Shown piece after piece: positions 9,246-17,500 of a stretch of DNA of 64,000 nucleotides. Location: the NCBI GenBank assembly GCA_963779845.1, contig CAVZZV010000006.1, positions 62,001-126,000 on the forward strand, in the 5' to 3' direction. The DNA comes from CAVZZV01 sp963779845 (GTDB lineage: Bacteria > Bacteroidota > Bacteroidia > Bacteroidales > GCA-2748055). The notes under the pieces were generated by a model that had not been told where the DNA came from, made no database searches, and worked only from the letters and a program-made list of their open reading frames with translations. The translations under genes were made by a program, and so were the position numbers. The stretch's first letter is position 1, and every line of letters begins with the position of its first letter.

Positions 9246-10814
9246 TTATTTTGCGTAGCTGATTGCCCGGGTTTCCCTTATCACTGTAATTTTAACCTGT
9301 CCGGGATAAGTCATTTCGTCCTGGATTTTTTTTGCAATATCATAAGAGAGCGATTCAGCTTCTTTGTCCGAAACTTTATCGCTTCCCACGATAACCCTTA
9401 ATTCCCTTCCTGCCTGGATTGCATAGGTTTTCAGGACACCGGGGTGTGAAAGGGCGAGAGATTCAAGTTCTTTAAGACGCTTGATATATGATTCAACGAC
9501 TTCACGCCTTGCCCCTGGTCGGGCTCCCGATATGGCATCGCAAACCTGAACTATGGGTGAAATAAGTGAGGTCATAACCACTTCGTCGTGGTGAGCACCT
9601 ATGGCATTGCATACTTCAGGTTTTTCCTTGTATTTCTCGGCCAGTTTCATACCCAGGATCGCATGTGGCAATTCTGGTTCATCATCGGGAACTTTTCCAA
9701 TATCGTGCAACAGTCCGGCCCGTTTGGCCACCTTAGCATTTAACCCAAGTTCTGATGCCATTATGGAACACAGGTTGGCGACTTCCCGGGAATGCTGAAG
9801 CAGGTTCTGGCCATAGGAAGAGCGGTATTTCATTTTACCGACAAGTCTTATCAGTTCAGGGTGTAAACCGTGGATTCCCAGATCGATCGCGGTCCGTTTT
9901 CCAACATCCACAATCTCCTCTTCGATTTGCTTTTTGGTCTTTTCGACAACCTCTTCTATTCTTGCAGGATGTATGCGGCCGTCAGAAACAAGCTGGTGGA
10001 GAGCAAGACGCGCAATTTCACGGCGGACAGGATCAAATCCGGAAAGAATAATGGCTTCCGGGGTATCGTCTACAATAATTTCAATACCTGTTGCAGCCTC
10101 GAGAGCCCGGATATTACGACCCTCCCTTCCAATAATCCTACCCTTTAGTTCGTCGGAATCGATATTGAATACAGTAACGGAATTTTCCACAGCTTGTTCG
10201 GTGGCCACTCTTTGGATGGTTTCAACCACAACTTTTTTCGCTTCCTTACCAGCAGTCATTCTTGCCTCATCCATAATTTCATTCACGTACGACATAGCCT
10301 CAAGCCGTGCCTCATCCTTAAGTGATTCAATTAATTGTGATTTGGCTTCTTCAGCTGAGAATCCTGAGATGGTTTCAAGCTGTTCTATTCTTTGCCGCTG
10401 CAATTTTGTAATCTCTTCAGTTTTATTTTCTACGACTGTGAGCTGAAGTTGCAGATTCTCCCGGATGGCATCAAGTTCATTGCTTTTGCGCTGAATTTCC
10501 TCGTGTTTCTGAGAGATTGAATTTTCTTTTTGCCTGAATGTGTTTTCCCGCTGGGAAAGTTTAGAGGTTCGCTCATTAATCAGTTTTTCATGCTCGGCTT
10601 TTAGTTGGAGAAATTTTTCTTTTGCCTGAAGGATTTTGTCTTTTTTAATAACTTCTGCTTCGCTTTTGGCCTCTTTTATGATACTATCGCTACGTTTTTT
10701 AAGGGCTGCCTGATAAACAAAATAGGAAGCTATTCCTCCTATTATTATTCCTGCCAGGCCCAGGATGAAACTAAAGGCCGAAATTGCAGAAATAACCATT
10801 ATTATTATATTCAT
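9246..10814 (-). CDS. rny: Ribonuclease Y
   Basis: 522 residues, standard length. One N-terminal membrane helix (about 5-28) is followed by a long charged coiled coil (about 30-200), a KH RNA-binding domain (GRIIGREGRNIRALE) and an HD phosphohydrolase domain with LLHDIGK and a downstream GAHHDE. RNase Y is the membrane-anchored endonuclease that starts mRNA decay in species without RNase E. It lies downstream of zapA and the 6S RNA candidate, an arrangement I believe recurs in Bacteroidota. Confidence 0.97.
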   Translation of the reverse strand: MNIIIMVISAISAFSFILGLAGIIIGGIASYFVYQAALKKRSDSIIKEAKSEAEVIKKDKILQAKEKFLQLKAEHEKLINERTSKLSQRENTFRQKENSISQKHEEIQRKSNELDAIRENLQLQLTVVENKTEEITKLQRQRIEQLETISGFSAEEAKSQLIESLKDEARLEAMSYVNEIMDEARMTAGKEAKKVVVETIQRVATEQAVENSVTVFNIDSDELKGRIIGREGRNIRALEAATGIEIIVDDTPEAIILSGFDPVRREIARLALHQLVSDGRIHPARIEEVVEKTKKQIEEEIVDVGKRTAIDLGIHGLHPELIRLVGKMKYRSSYGQNLLQHSREVANLCSIMASELGLNAKVAKRAGLLHDIGKVPDDEPELPHAILGMKLAEKYKEKPEVCNAIGAHHDEVVMTSLISPIVQVCDAISGARPGARREVVESYIKRLKELESLALSHPGVLKTYAIQAGRELRVIVGSDKVSDKEAESLSYDIAKKIQDEMTYPGQVKITVIRETRAISYAK

Positions 10815-10842
10815 AGTTTATAAATCATTAAGGATTATATAT

Positions 10843-11036
10843 AAAAAACCCGCAAAGCTTCTTCAAAATTTATTAAAACCCCATATCTACATGGCTGGAG
10901 GTGCCAGTTCAGGTCGGGCTTCCAATGATTGCCGTAGCAATACCCCGAAGGGTTAAGGCCTGCTCTTGTTAAACTGAGCCTGACTCCAATGTTTTAAATG
11001 TTGAGTTTCACAAATAGATGAAGAAACAATGCGGGT
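10843..11036 (-). ncRNA. ssrS: 6S RNA (ssrS) candidate
   Basis: A 239-base gap between zapA and rny holds a long rod-like RNA on the minus strand. The 5' end (ACCCGCA then TTTCTTC, near 11035-11018) pairs with the 3' end (GAAG then TTTGCGGGT, near 10865-10846), and the 3' arm runs into TTTTTT like a terminator. Inside are GGAG...CAGTT against AACTG...CTCC pairings that flank a central part with two small hairpins (ACCC-TTCG-GGGT and TTGC-TACG-GCAA). A closed long stem with a central bubble and position next to zapA are typical of 6S RNA, which binds the sigma70 holoenzyme in stationary phase. Ends are estimates from the pairing. Confidence 0.72.
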
Positions 11037-11053
11037 AAACTCTTATTTCTGTG

Positions 11054-11356
11054 TTAAAGAACGCTGTTACTCTCTTTTAAAAATGCTTCAATTTCAAGGT
11101 TTAACTCACTAAGGCTTTCCATAAGTGGTGAGGATTCCTGCCTGTCCTCCTTTTCAATCAATTTAATTACAAACTGAAGGGCGGCCATGGCCAGAAAATC
11201 CTGAGTGTCCTTATCAATGTACTTTTGTTTATATAATAGTACCTTCTCATTTATGGTCCTCGCGGCCTTCCTGATCCTCTCCTCGTCCACCCTTTCAATT
11301 TTCAGGGGATAATACCTTTCTGCGATATTCACTTTAATGGATAACTTATCTTCCAT
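11054..11356 (-). CDS. zapA: Cell division protein ZapA
   Basis: 100 residues, the usual ZapA size. The N-terminal globular part begins KLSIKVNIAERYYPLKI and the C-terminal half (about 45-95) is a coiled coil used for tetramer formation. ZapA bundles FtsZ filaments at the division ring. It is six bases downstream of a small coiled-coil gene and upstream of the 6S RNA candidate, all on the minus strand. Confidence 0.9.
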   Translation of the reverse strand: MEDKLSIKVNIAERYYPLKIERVDEERIRKAARTINEKVLLYKQKYIDKDTQDFLAMAALQFVIKLIEKEDRQESSPLMESLSELNLEIEAFLKESNSVL

Positions 11357-11362
11357 CTCCCC

Positions 11363-11653
11363 TTAACGGTTTAAAAGAGCAATGCATTTATCAATTTCCC
11401 GCACAATCCTATTCACTTTTATCTTAGCATCATGCGTTTCATCATCACTTACCAGGGTTTTGGCAATTTTCAGATGATCGTATCTTTTTTCGAGATCAAG
11501 TGAATAATGTTCCATTTCATCAATCTTTTTTATTAATTCCTTTTTCTCGTCCAGCAAATTGTTTTTTTGCTTTTTCTCCTGTTCATAAAGCCTCATCAAA
11601 TTTCTAATCTTAGACCTGAGGGTTCCTAATATTTCAATTTGATCAGCATTCAT
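11363..11653 (-). CDS. Small coiled-coil protein upstream of zapA
   Basis: 96 residues, almost wholly helical and charged, with heptad-like spacing of Leu/Ile across about 8-60 (SKIRNLMRLYEQEKKQK region). It has no signal peptide or membrane segment, so it should be cytoplasmic. It sits six bases before zapA in the same direction, suggesting one transcript. Position and shape resemble a ZapB- or FtsL-like division partner, but I recognise no family signature. The role is inference from context. Confidence 0.75.
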   Translation of the reverse strand: MNADQIEILGTLRSKIRNLMRLYEQEKKQKNNLLDEKKELIKKIDEMEHYSLDLEKRYDHLKIAKTLVSDDETHDAKIKVNRIVREIDKCIALLNR

Positions 11654-11771
11654 AAATCGGTATTAATAAATACAAATATAACATTGCTTTCACAAATAAA
11701 AAAATTCGCCGGCATTTTTCCATGAATAGAACGAAAAATTATAGTTTTACATTTTTAAATTTTCATAAGCA

Positions 11772-13505
11772 ATGAGGGAAATGATTACGATGAGAACGAT
11801 TTGCATTTTATTGGCCACCTTCCTATTCCAGAATGGTTTTCCCCAACAAAACAAAAGAGATGAAAATTTCCATCCCCCACTGGATATCCCTATGTTCCTG
11901 AGCGGAAATTTTGCGGAAATCAGGTCTGACCACTTCCATTCAGGAATAGATATTAAAACCCAGGGGGTTACGGGAAAGAGGGTATATTCAGTGGAAAAGG
12001 GATTTGTCTCCAGGATCAAGGTTCAGTCCAACGGATATGGAAATTCGGTCTATATTTCTCATCCAAACGGGCTTACCAGTTTGTATGGCCACCTTAACTC
12101 CTTTAGTCAAAAAATAGATGACTTTCTGAAATCCTATCAATACCGAAACCGGAGTTTTGAAGCAGATATTTATCTTTCCCCCGGGGATATTCCAGTAACC
12201 AAAGGAGAGATTATCGCTTTATCTGGCAATACAGGCAGTTCAGGCGGCCCGCACCTTCATTTCGAACTCAGGGAAACTTCTACCCAGAAACCATTGAATG
12301 TTCTGAATTATGGATTTGATATTGAGGATAACATTTCACCACGGCTCTATTCATTGTTCCTGTATGGAAATCAGGGCAATGGTCAGGACAGACGTATTGT
12401 GAGCAGAAAAGAATATAAATTAACCGGTAATGGAGGAGATTACCATATTTCAAGCGGCCTTACCTTAACAGCGAATGAATACGTGAGTTTTGGGCTTGAA
12501 GCCTATGATTTTCTTAATGGATCAGGTAACCGCTGTGGTATTTATTCCCTTGAGTTGTATGTGGATGATAAACCAATCTATCGTTATCAGACAGATAAAT
12601 TCGGATTTGATGAGATGCGTTATCTTAATGCCCATATTGATTATGCTTTTAAAATGCTGACCGGACGGGGAGTGAACGATCTTTTTGAATTACCCAATGA
12701 AAGATTGTCCATGAACAAGCTGGCACTTAACAACGCTGTAATATTTGTCAAGCCAGACGACACCCTGCAAATTTCCATAATAGTCAGGGATGTCTATCAA
12801 AATGAATCCAGACTTAGATTTACATTGAAGGGGATGGAAAAAAGGGAAATAGACAAAGCAGCCAACAAGGAAGATAATTTATTCCGATGGTATAAAAGAA
12901 ATATCTTCTCTTCAGGGGATTTTAGCCTTGAAATACCAGAAGATGCACTATATGAAAACACCTACTTTACGTATAGTCGTGTCCCCAGGGCACATTCCTT
13001 TTACCCATTCATTCACATCGTGCAGGATGAGCATACCCCTTTGCATACCTATGCTGAAATAAGCATGGGCATCGAGGGTATCTCTGAGAGACTTCATCAT
13101 AAGCTGTGTATCGTCCAACTAAACAAGGGGGATAAACCAAAATATGCCGGAGGAAGGGTGAAAAACGGTAGAATCACTACTTCCATCAGGGAATTGGGAC
13201 GCTACAGTATAGAAGCAGATACAATTGCCCCTGTTATTACCCTCCTGAACTTTAAGAAAGGAGAAGATGTAAGGGCAAAATCATCTCTCAGAATCAGAGC
13301 TATGGATAATCTTTCCGGAATAGGTCAGTATAAAGCCTTCATTGATGATACATGGGCATTGATGCAGTACGATGCAAAATCGGACATGCTTACCTATGAG
13401 CCGGACAATAAACACTTAATCGCGAACAGAGTCCACAGCCTCGATATTTTTATCACGGATAATATGGGAAACTGGAATGAAGTTAAAACGTCATTTTATT
13501 GGTAA
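11772..13505 (+). CDS. Secreted M23-family metallopeptidase
   Basis: 577 residues with an N-terminal signal peptide (ICILLATFLFQNGFPQ). The M23 (LytM) domain at about 50-180 shows both zinc-binding elements, HSGIDI (first His and Asp) and GPHLHFELR (HxH). M23 enzymes cut peptide cross-links in peptidoglycan. The remaining 400 residues are beta-rich and unassigned. The start ATG could also be 11781 or 11790. Its stop overlaps the anmK start as TAATG, so the pair is translationally coupled, linking wall hydrolysis with wall-sugar recycling. Confidence 0.9.
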   Translation: MREMITMRTICILLATFLFQNGFPQQNKRDENFHPPLDIPMFLSGNFAEIRSDHFHSGIDIKTQGVTGKRVYSVEKGFVSRIKVQSNGYGNSVYISHPNGLTSLYGHLNSFSQKIDDFLKSYQYRNRSFEADIYLSPGDIPVTKGEIIALSGNTGSSGGPHLHFELRETSTQKPLNVLNYGFDIEDNISPRLYSLFLYGNQGNGQDRRIVSRKEYKLTGNGGDYHISSGLTLTANEYVSFGLEAYDFLNGSGNRCGIYSLELYVDDKPIYRYQTDKFGFDEMRYLNAHIDYAFKMLTGRGVNDLFELPNERLSMNKLALNNAVIFVKPDDTLQISIIVRDVYQNESRLRFTLKGMEKREIDKAANKEDNLFRWYKRNIFSSGDFSLEIPEDALYENTYFTYSRVPRAHSFYPFIHIVQDEHTPLHTYAEISMGIEGISERLHHKLCIVQLNKGDKPKYAGGRVKNGRITTSIRELGRYSIEADTIAPVITLLNFKKGEDVRAKSSLRIRAMDNLSGIGQYKAFIDDTWALMQYDAKSDMLTYEPDNKHLIANRVHSLDIFITDNMGNWNEVKTSFYW

Positions 13506-14578
13506 TGGGGGTTAATAAAACATATCGTATAGCAGGACTGATGTCTGGCACTTCCATGGATGGACTTGATATGGTTCTCTGTGAATTTAACGATCATAAC
13601 CAAATCTGGTCCTTTAATATACTAGCCCATAGCAATATCCCTTACGACCATCATTTGCGGGAATTACTAAATAATGCCTTCCGGTCTACTTCCACAGAAC
13701 TGATAAAAACCGACCATCTGTATGGTAGGTGGCTTGGTCAGAAATGCCTGGAATTTATCGGCAGATACCCTTATAGTCCTGAACTGATCGCTTCTCACGG
13801 CCACACTATCTTTCATAATCCAAGGGAAGGCTTTAGTTTCCAGATTGGAAATGGGAATGATATCGCGGCAGTAACAGGGTTACCGGTAGTGTATGATTTC
13901 AGGAGCCTTGACGTAAGCCTTGGCGGGCAGGGTGCGCCCCTGGTGCCTGCAGGCGATCGCCTCCTATTTAGTGAATATGATTCCTGTATAAATCTTGGAG
14001 GCTTCTCGAATATTTCATTCAGTGCCAAAGGAGAAGTAATTGCATACGATATCTGTCCTGTCAATATTGTCCTGAATTCAATTTCAAGACAAATCGGAGA
14101 AGATTTCGATAAAGATGGGAAGATGGGAATGAGCGGTTCCATAAATACTTCATTATTGAATGAACTGGATAGCCTCTCATGGTATCAGGTTGGATATCCA
14201 AAATCTCTGGGCAGAGAATTCACTGAATCGGTCGTTCTACCCATAATAGAAAACTATTCTATTCCCATAGCCGACAAATTGAGGACTTTTTATGAACATA
14301 TCGCTGACAAAATTGCAGGCGCTATTTTGAATTCCGGGGCTCAAAAAGTCTTGCTTACGGGGGGTGGAGCAAAAAACCAGTTCCTGACAGGACTCATAAA
14401 GGATAAAAGAGTGGCTGAAATTGTTGTACCAGAAGCGGTGATCGTGGATTATAAAGAAGCGGTCATCTTTGCCTTTCTCGGCTTGCTCAGGAAGCTTGGA
14501 ATCAATAATTGTCTGGCGTCAGCTACAGGGGCAATGGCCGATAGTTGCTGTGGCGTGCTTGTTAAACCACCCGCCTAG
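13505..14578 (+). CDS. anmK: Anhydro-N-acetylmuramic acid kinase
   Basis: It phosphorylates and opens 1,6-anhydro-MurNAc from cell-wall turnover to MurNAc-6-phosphate. The N-terminal motif GLMSGTSMDGLD and the later GGFSNISF and LLTGGGAKN segments are those of AnmK. The ATG at 13505 is preferred over an in-frame TTG six bases earlier because it forms a TAATG overlap with the M23 gene. Length is then 357 residues, normal for the family. A strong bidirectional hairpin follows. Confidence 0.95.
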   Translation: MGVNKTYRIAGLMSGTSMDGLDMVLCEFNDHNQIWSFNILAHSNIPYDHHLRELLNNAFRSTSTELIKTDHLYGRWLGQKCLEFIGRYPYSPELIASHGHTIFHNPREGFSFQIGNGNDIAAVTGLPVVYDFRSLDVSLGGQGAPLVPAGDRLLFSEYDSCINLGGFSNISFSAKGEVIAYDICPVNIVLNSISRQIGEDFDKDGKMGMSGSINTSLLNELDSLSWYQVGYPKSLGREFTESVVLPIIENYSIPIADKLRTFYEHIADKIAGAILNSGAQKVLLTGGGAKNQFLTGLIKDKRVAEIVVPEAVIVDYKEAVIFAFLGLLRKLGINNCLASATGAMADSCCGVLVKPPA

Positions 14579-14598
14579 CAAAGTCTGTACAAAAAAAC

Positions 14599-14631
14599 AA
14601 AAAGGACGCACTTCCCAGTGCATCCTTTTTT
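14599..14631. terminator. Strong bidirectional terminator
   Basis: AAAAAGGAnGCACT pairs with AGTGCnTCCTTTTT around TCCC, one mismatch inside, with A and T runs on both sides. It should stop anmK from the left and the small RNA from the right. Confidence 0.85.
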
Positions 14632-14637
14632 CTCAAA

Positions 14638-14690
14638 CTACTAACTAAAACTACCAACTAAACTACTAACTAAAACTACTACTAACTAAA
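14638..14690. repeat. Four imperfect tandem copies of CTACTAACTAAA
   Basis: Copies at 14638-14649, 14651-14662 (one change, CTACCAACTAAA), 14663-14674 and 14679-14690. On the minus strand the unit reads TTTAGTTAGTAG. Spacing is 12-16 bases. It lies directly upstream of the terminator in the candidate small RNA. Confidence 0.9.
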
Positions 14691-14824
14691 CTTTTTATCT
14701 CTGTATTTTATTGTATACGTTGTAAATCTTTTTTTTGTTTCTTTAATTTTGCTTCTTCTGAATATTTCGTCAATAACTGTACCAACTTTTATTTAATCAG
14801 ATTTATTGTTCCAGAACCACGGTG

Positions 14825-14832
14825 CAAATATA
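14825..14832 (-). promoter_or_regulatory. Bacteroidota -7 element driving the candidate small RNA
   Basis: TATATTTG on the minus strand followed by C matches TAnnTTTG exactly and is identical to the element before tRNA-Arg(TCT). The -33 region is T-rich (TGTTTT near 14858-14853) without an exact TTTG. Confidence 0.6.
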
Positions 14833-15130
14833 CGCCATTTTCCCGGATAATTAAAACAGTTTGATGTTTAATATTATCTTAGTTTTATATTAAATTAATA
14901 TTAAGCCAGGGAATTCATGATGCAAATTTTATAAGAAATTTCCCCGCTTCCGGAGCTAATTGTGTCATAAACTCCACTATTTACCCCTTACAACTTACCC
15001 TCTTTTCCCTTCATAAACTTCTCTGCTGATTAATCTAATTGAAACCAGTCCTTAAACTACTGACCAAATGCCTTAAAAGACTTCAAAAATATTATCTTTA
15101 TGCAAAATTTATATTAAAAAATAGTTAGAT

Positions 15131-16864
15131 ATGAAACGAGTCATTCAAAGGAAAATGGCCTTAATCATTTTATTGATATTTGGAATATTATTCAATATTC
15201 AAAATGTATCTTATGGATGCACGAATTTTCTGGTTACCAGGGGAGCATCTGTAACCGGCTCCACATTAATCACTTACGCCGCTGATTCACATGTCTTATA
15301 CGGTGAACTTTACTTTTGGCCGGCAGCGAGTTATACTCCAGGGAGCATGCTGGATGTATATGAATGGGACAGTGGAAAGCTTCTGGGTCAGATCCCTCAG
15401 GTGGCATCGACCTACAGGGTTATCGGGAATATGAACGAACATCAGCTTTCTATTGGCGAGACTACTTTTGGCGGACGTGAGGAGATGATCGATGAAAAGG
15501 GATTGATCGACTATGGTTCCCTTATATATATTACACTGCAACGTTCCATGAATGCACGCCAGGCTATAAAAACAATGGCAGAGCTGGTTGCGGAGTATGG
15601 TTATTACAGTTCCGGGGAGTCATTTTCCATAGCGGACCCCAACGAGGTATGGATCCTTGAAATGGTCGGCAAGGGCAAAGGCAACACGGGAGCGGTATGG
15701 GTTGCGCGTCTCATCCCCGATGGCTATGTTTCCGGGCATGCCAATCAAGCCAGGATCACTACTTTCCCCCAGGGGAAAGATAAAACTTCCATTTCATCAA
15801 AAAACCTGAATAAAATTTTTGATCCCATGGTCACTACGGTCTACGCTGAGGATGTGATCAAAGTGGCCAGGTCCTATGGATGGTTCCAGGGGGAAGATAA
15901 AGATTTTAGCTTTTCAGACACTTACGCTCCAGTAGATTTTGGAGGAGCCAGGTTTTGCGAAATGCGGGTTTGGTCCTTTTTTAAGGAAGTTAATGACGAT
16001 ATGGAACAATATGTTAATTATGTTTCCGGACATGACCTATCGAACAGGATGCCTTTATGGATTAAGCCTAACAGGAAACTTAGCAACCGGGAGCTGATGA
16101 ATTTCATGAGGGATCACCTGGAGGGTACTCCTTTTGATATGACTAAAGATGCTGGAGCAGGTGCCTTTGAACTTCCTTATCGCTGGCGCCCTCTAACCTG
16201 GTCAGTAAGTAATGAAAAAGATTCCCTTGTTTATTGCAATGAGAGAGCGGCGGCAACCCAGCAAACCGGATTCTCATTTGTTGCAGAAGCCAGAAACTGG
16301 TTGCCTGATCCAGTGGGCGGTATTTTTTGGTTTGGGCTTGACGACGCCGCTACGACTGTATATATGCCCATATACGCCGGTATCACAAGAATTCCCGAAT
16401 CAGTGGCAGTAGGGAATGGAGATATGCTCACTTATTCTCCTACCTCCTCTTTCTGGGCATTCAATTTCGTTTCTAATTTTTCCTATCTTCGATATAATTT
16501 AATGTCCAGGGATGTTAAACAGGTTCAGAATGAACTTGAAACTCTCTTCATTAATCAAACAGATTCCATTGATCAGAAAGCGGAGAAACTTTACGAAAAA
16601 GATAAGAAGGCTGCACTTGATTATTTAACCGATTATTCTATATGGGCCGCACAGTATACCTTCGAACGATGGAAAGAGCTGGGTCAGTTCCTGCTGGTTA
16701 AATATCTCGACGGGAATGTAAAAAAAGAAAAGGATGGAAAATTCGTCAGAAATGAATATGGTTATCCTGCAAGTCCTGATTTTCCGGGTTATCCGGATAA
16801 TTGGAAGAAAAATGTAATCAAGGATACCGGAGACAAATTGCTTACCCCCGGGGATAGTCATTAA
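15131..16864 (+). CDS. C69-family dipeptidase, secreted
   Basis: 577 residues. An N-terminal signal peptide (MALIILLIFGILF...) ends just before Cys30, in YGCTNFLVTRGAS. In C69 dipeptidases the mature N-terminal Cys is the nucleophile, so signal removal would expose it. The following AADSH and later WVARLIPDG segments agree with the family. It likely trims small peptides in the periplasm or outside. The upstream 310 bases are AT-rich; TATCTTTA at 15093-15100 is one base off the -7 consensus. Confidence 0.9.
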   Translation: MKRVIQRKMALIILLIFGILFNIQNVSYGCTNFLVTRGASVTGSTLITYAADSHVLYGELYFWPAASYTPGSMLDVYEWDSGKLLGQIPQVASTYRVIGNMNEHQLSIGETTFGGREEMIDEKGLIDYGSLIYITLQRSMNARQAIKTMAELVAEYGYYSSGESFSIADPNEVWILEMVGKGKGNTGAVWVARLIPDGYVSGHANQARITTFPQGKDKTSISSKNLNKIFDPMVTTVYAEDVIKVARSYGWFQGEDKDFSFSDTYAPVDFGGARFCEMRVWSFFKEVNDDMEQYVNYVSGHDLSNRMPLWIKPNRKLSNRELMNFMRDHLEGTPFDMTKDAGAGAFELPYRWRPLTWSVSNEKDSLVYCNERAAATQQTGFSFVAEARNWLPDPVGGIFWFGLDDAATTVYMPIYAGITRIPESVAVGNGDMLTYSPTSSFWAFNFVSNFSYLRYNLMSRDVKQVQNELETLFINQTDSIDQKAEKLYEKDKKAALDYLTDYSIWAAQYTFERWKELGQFLLVKYLDGNVKKEKDGKFVRNEYGYPASPDFPGYPDNWKKNVIKDTGDKLLTPGDSH

Positions 16865-16878
16865 TTTCAATGCTTTTC

Positions 16879-16910
16879 TTTGTATTTTTTGAAAATAAAT
16901 AATACATTTG
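16879..16910 (+). promoter_or_regulatory. Promoter of rplS (Bacteroidota type)
   Basis: TTTG at 16879-16882 and TACATTTG at 16903-16910 are separated by 20 bases, an excellent match to the -33/-7 consensus, 43 bases before the rplS start. Confidence 0.75.
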
Positions 16911-16953
16911 CAGCCTGTAAAAAAGGGACCAAAAAATTAAAAAACATATCAGG

Positions 16954-17301
16954 ATGGACTTAATTAAAGTTGTTGAAAAAGAATTTGCTTCGGAAAACAA
17001 TCTTCAGGCCTTCAGCTCAGGTGATACAATAACCGTACATTATAAGATCAAAGAAGGAAACAAGGAAAGAATCCAGCAGTACCGGGGCACGGTGATCCAG
17101 CAGAAAGGATCTGGAGCCTCAGCTACATTTACCGTCAGGAAAATGTCTGGAAACGTAGGCGTAGAAAGAATCTTTCCATTCAGTTCTCCATTTATCGAAA
17201 AAATAGAGGTGAACAAAAGAGGCCATGTCAGAAGGGCAAGGATTTTCTATCTTCGTGGGCTAACGGGTAAAAAAGCCAGGATCCAGGAAAAAAGATTTTA
17301 A
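16954..17301 (+). CDS. rplS: 50S ribosomal protein L19
   Basis: 115 residues, normal size. The sequence has the L19 hallmarks YRGTVIQQKGSG, FTVRKMSGNVGVERIFPFSSPFI and RRARIFYLRGLTGKKARIQEK. L19 sits at the interface between the 30S and 50S subunits. It has its own strong promoter and terminator here, away from rpsP-rimM-trmD. Confidence 0.98.
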   Translation: MDLIKVVEKEFASENNLQAFSSGDTITVHYKIKEGNKERIQQYRGTVIQQKGSGASATFTVRKMSGNVGVERIFPFSSPFIEKIEVNKRGHVRRARIFYLRGLTGKKARIQEKRF

Positions 17302-17332
17302 TTTCAATAGAATATTTAATTTTTACAAAGAG

Positions 17333-17363
17333 GCTGCCTAAAGAATTTAGGCAGTTTTTTTTT
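17333..17363 (+). terminator. Intrinsic terminator of rplS
   Basis: CTGCCTAAA (17334-17342) pairs perfectly with TTTAGGCAG (17346-17354) around GAA and is followed by nine T. Confidence 0.92.
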
Positions 17364-17500
17364 GACTGAATCCCTGGTAAATTATATCCTAACGCTTATT
17401 CAGGCTGGCAAGCAAAAGAGCTTACGTCTAAATTCAATTTTTTAAAAGGAACAATTCAAACTTCTGGTCGCCTTGCAAAGAAGCACTCTGGCAGGGAAAC

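Larger units (their letters stand above)
14597..14820 (-). ncRNA. Candidate small RNA with four 12-base repeats, minus strand
   Basis: Reading the minus strand from about 14820 to 14597 gives a unit with its own signals: a perfect Bacteroidota -7 element (TATATTTG, 14832-14825), about 125 bases of A-rich leader, four copies of TTTAGTTrGTAG (14690-14638), then a strong intrinsic terminator (14631-14599). No ATG-initiated reading frame of note lies inside. I do not recognise an Rfam family. The 5' end is inferred from the promoter position. It lies between convergent anmK and divergent C69 peptidase, so it is not the leader of a gene on its strand within 220 bases. Confidence 0.6.

Noticed and set aside
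9601..10446. Several plus-strand frames opposite rny, up to 170 codons
   Set aside because: They lie wholly within the certain rny gene on the other strand and show no motif; shadows of its codon pattern.
14638..14690. Tandem CTACTAACTAAA repeats as a CRISPR array
   Set aside because: Units are 12 bases with nearly no spacers, and no cas genes are nearby.
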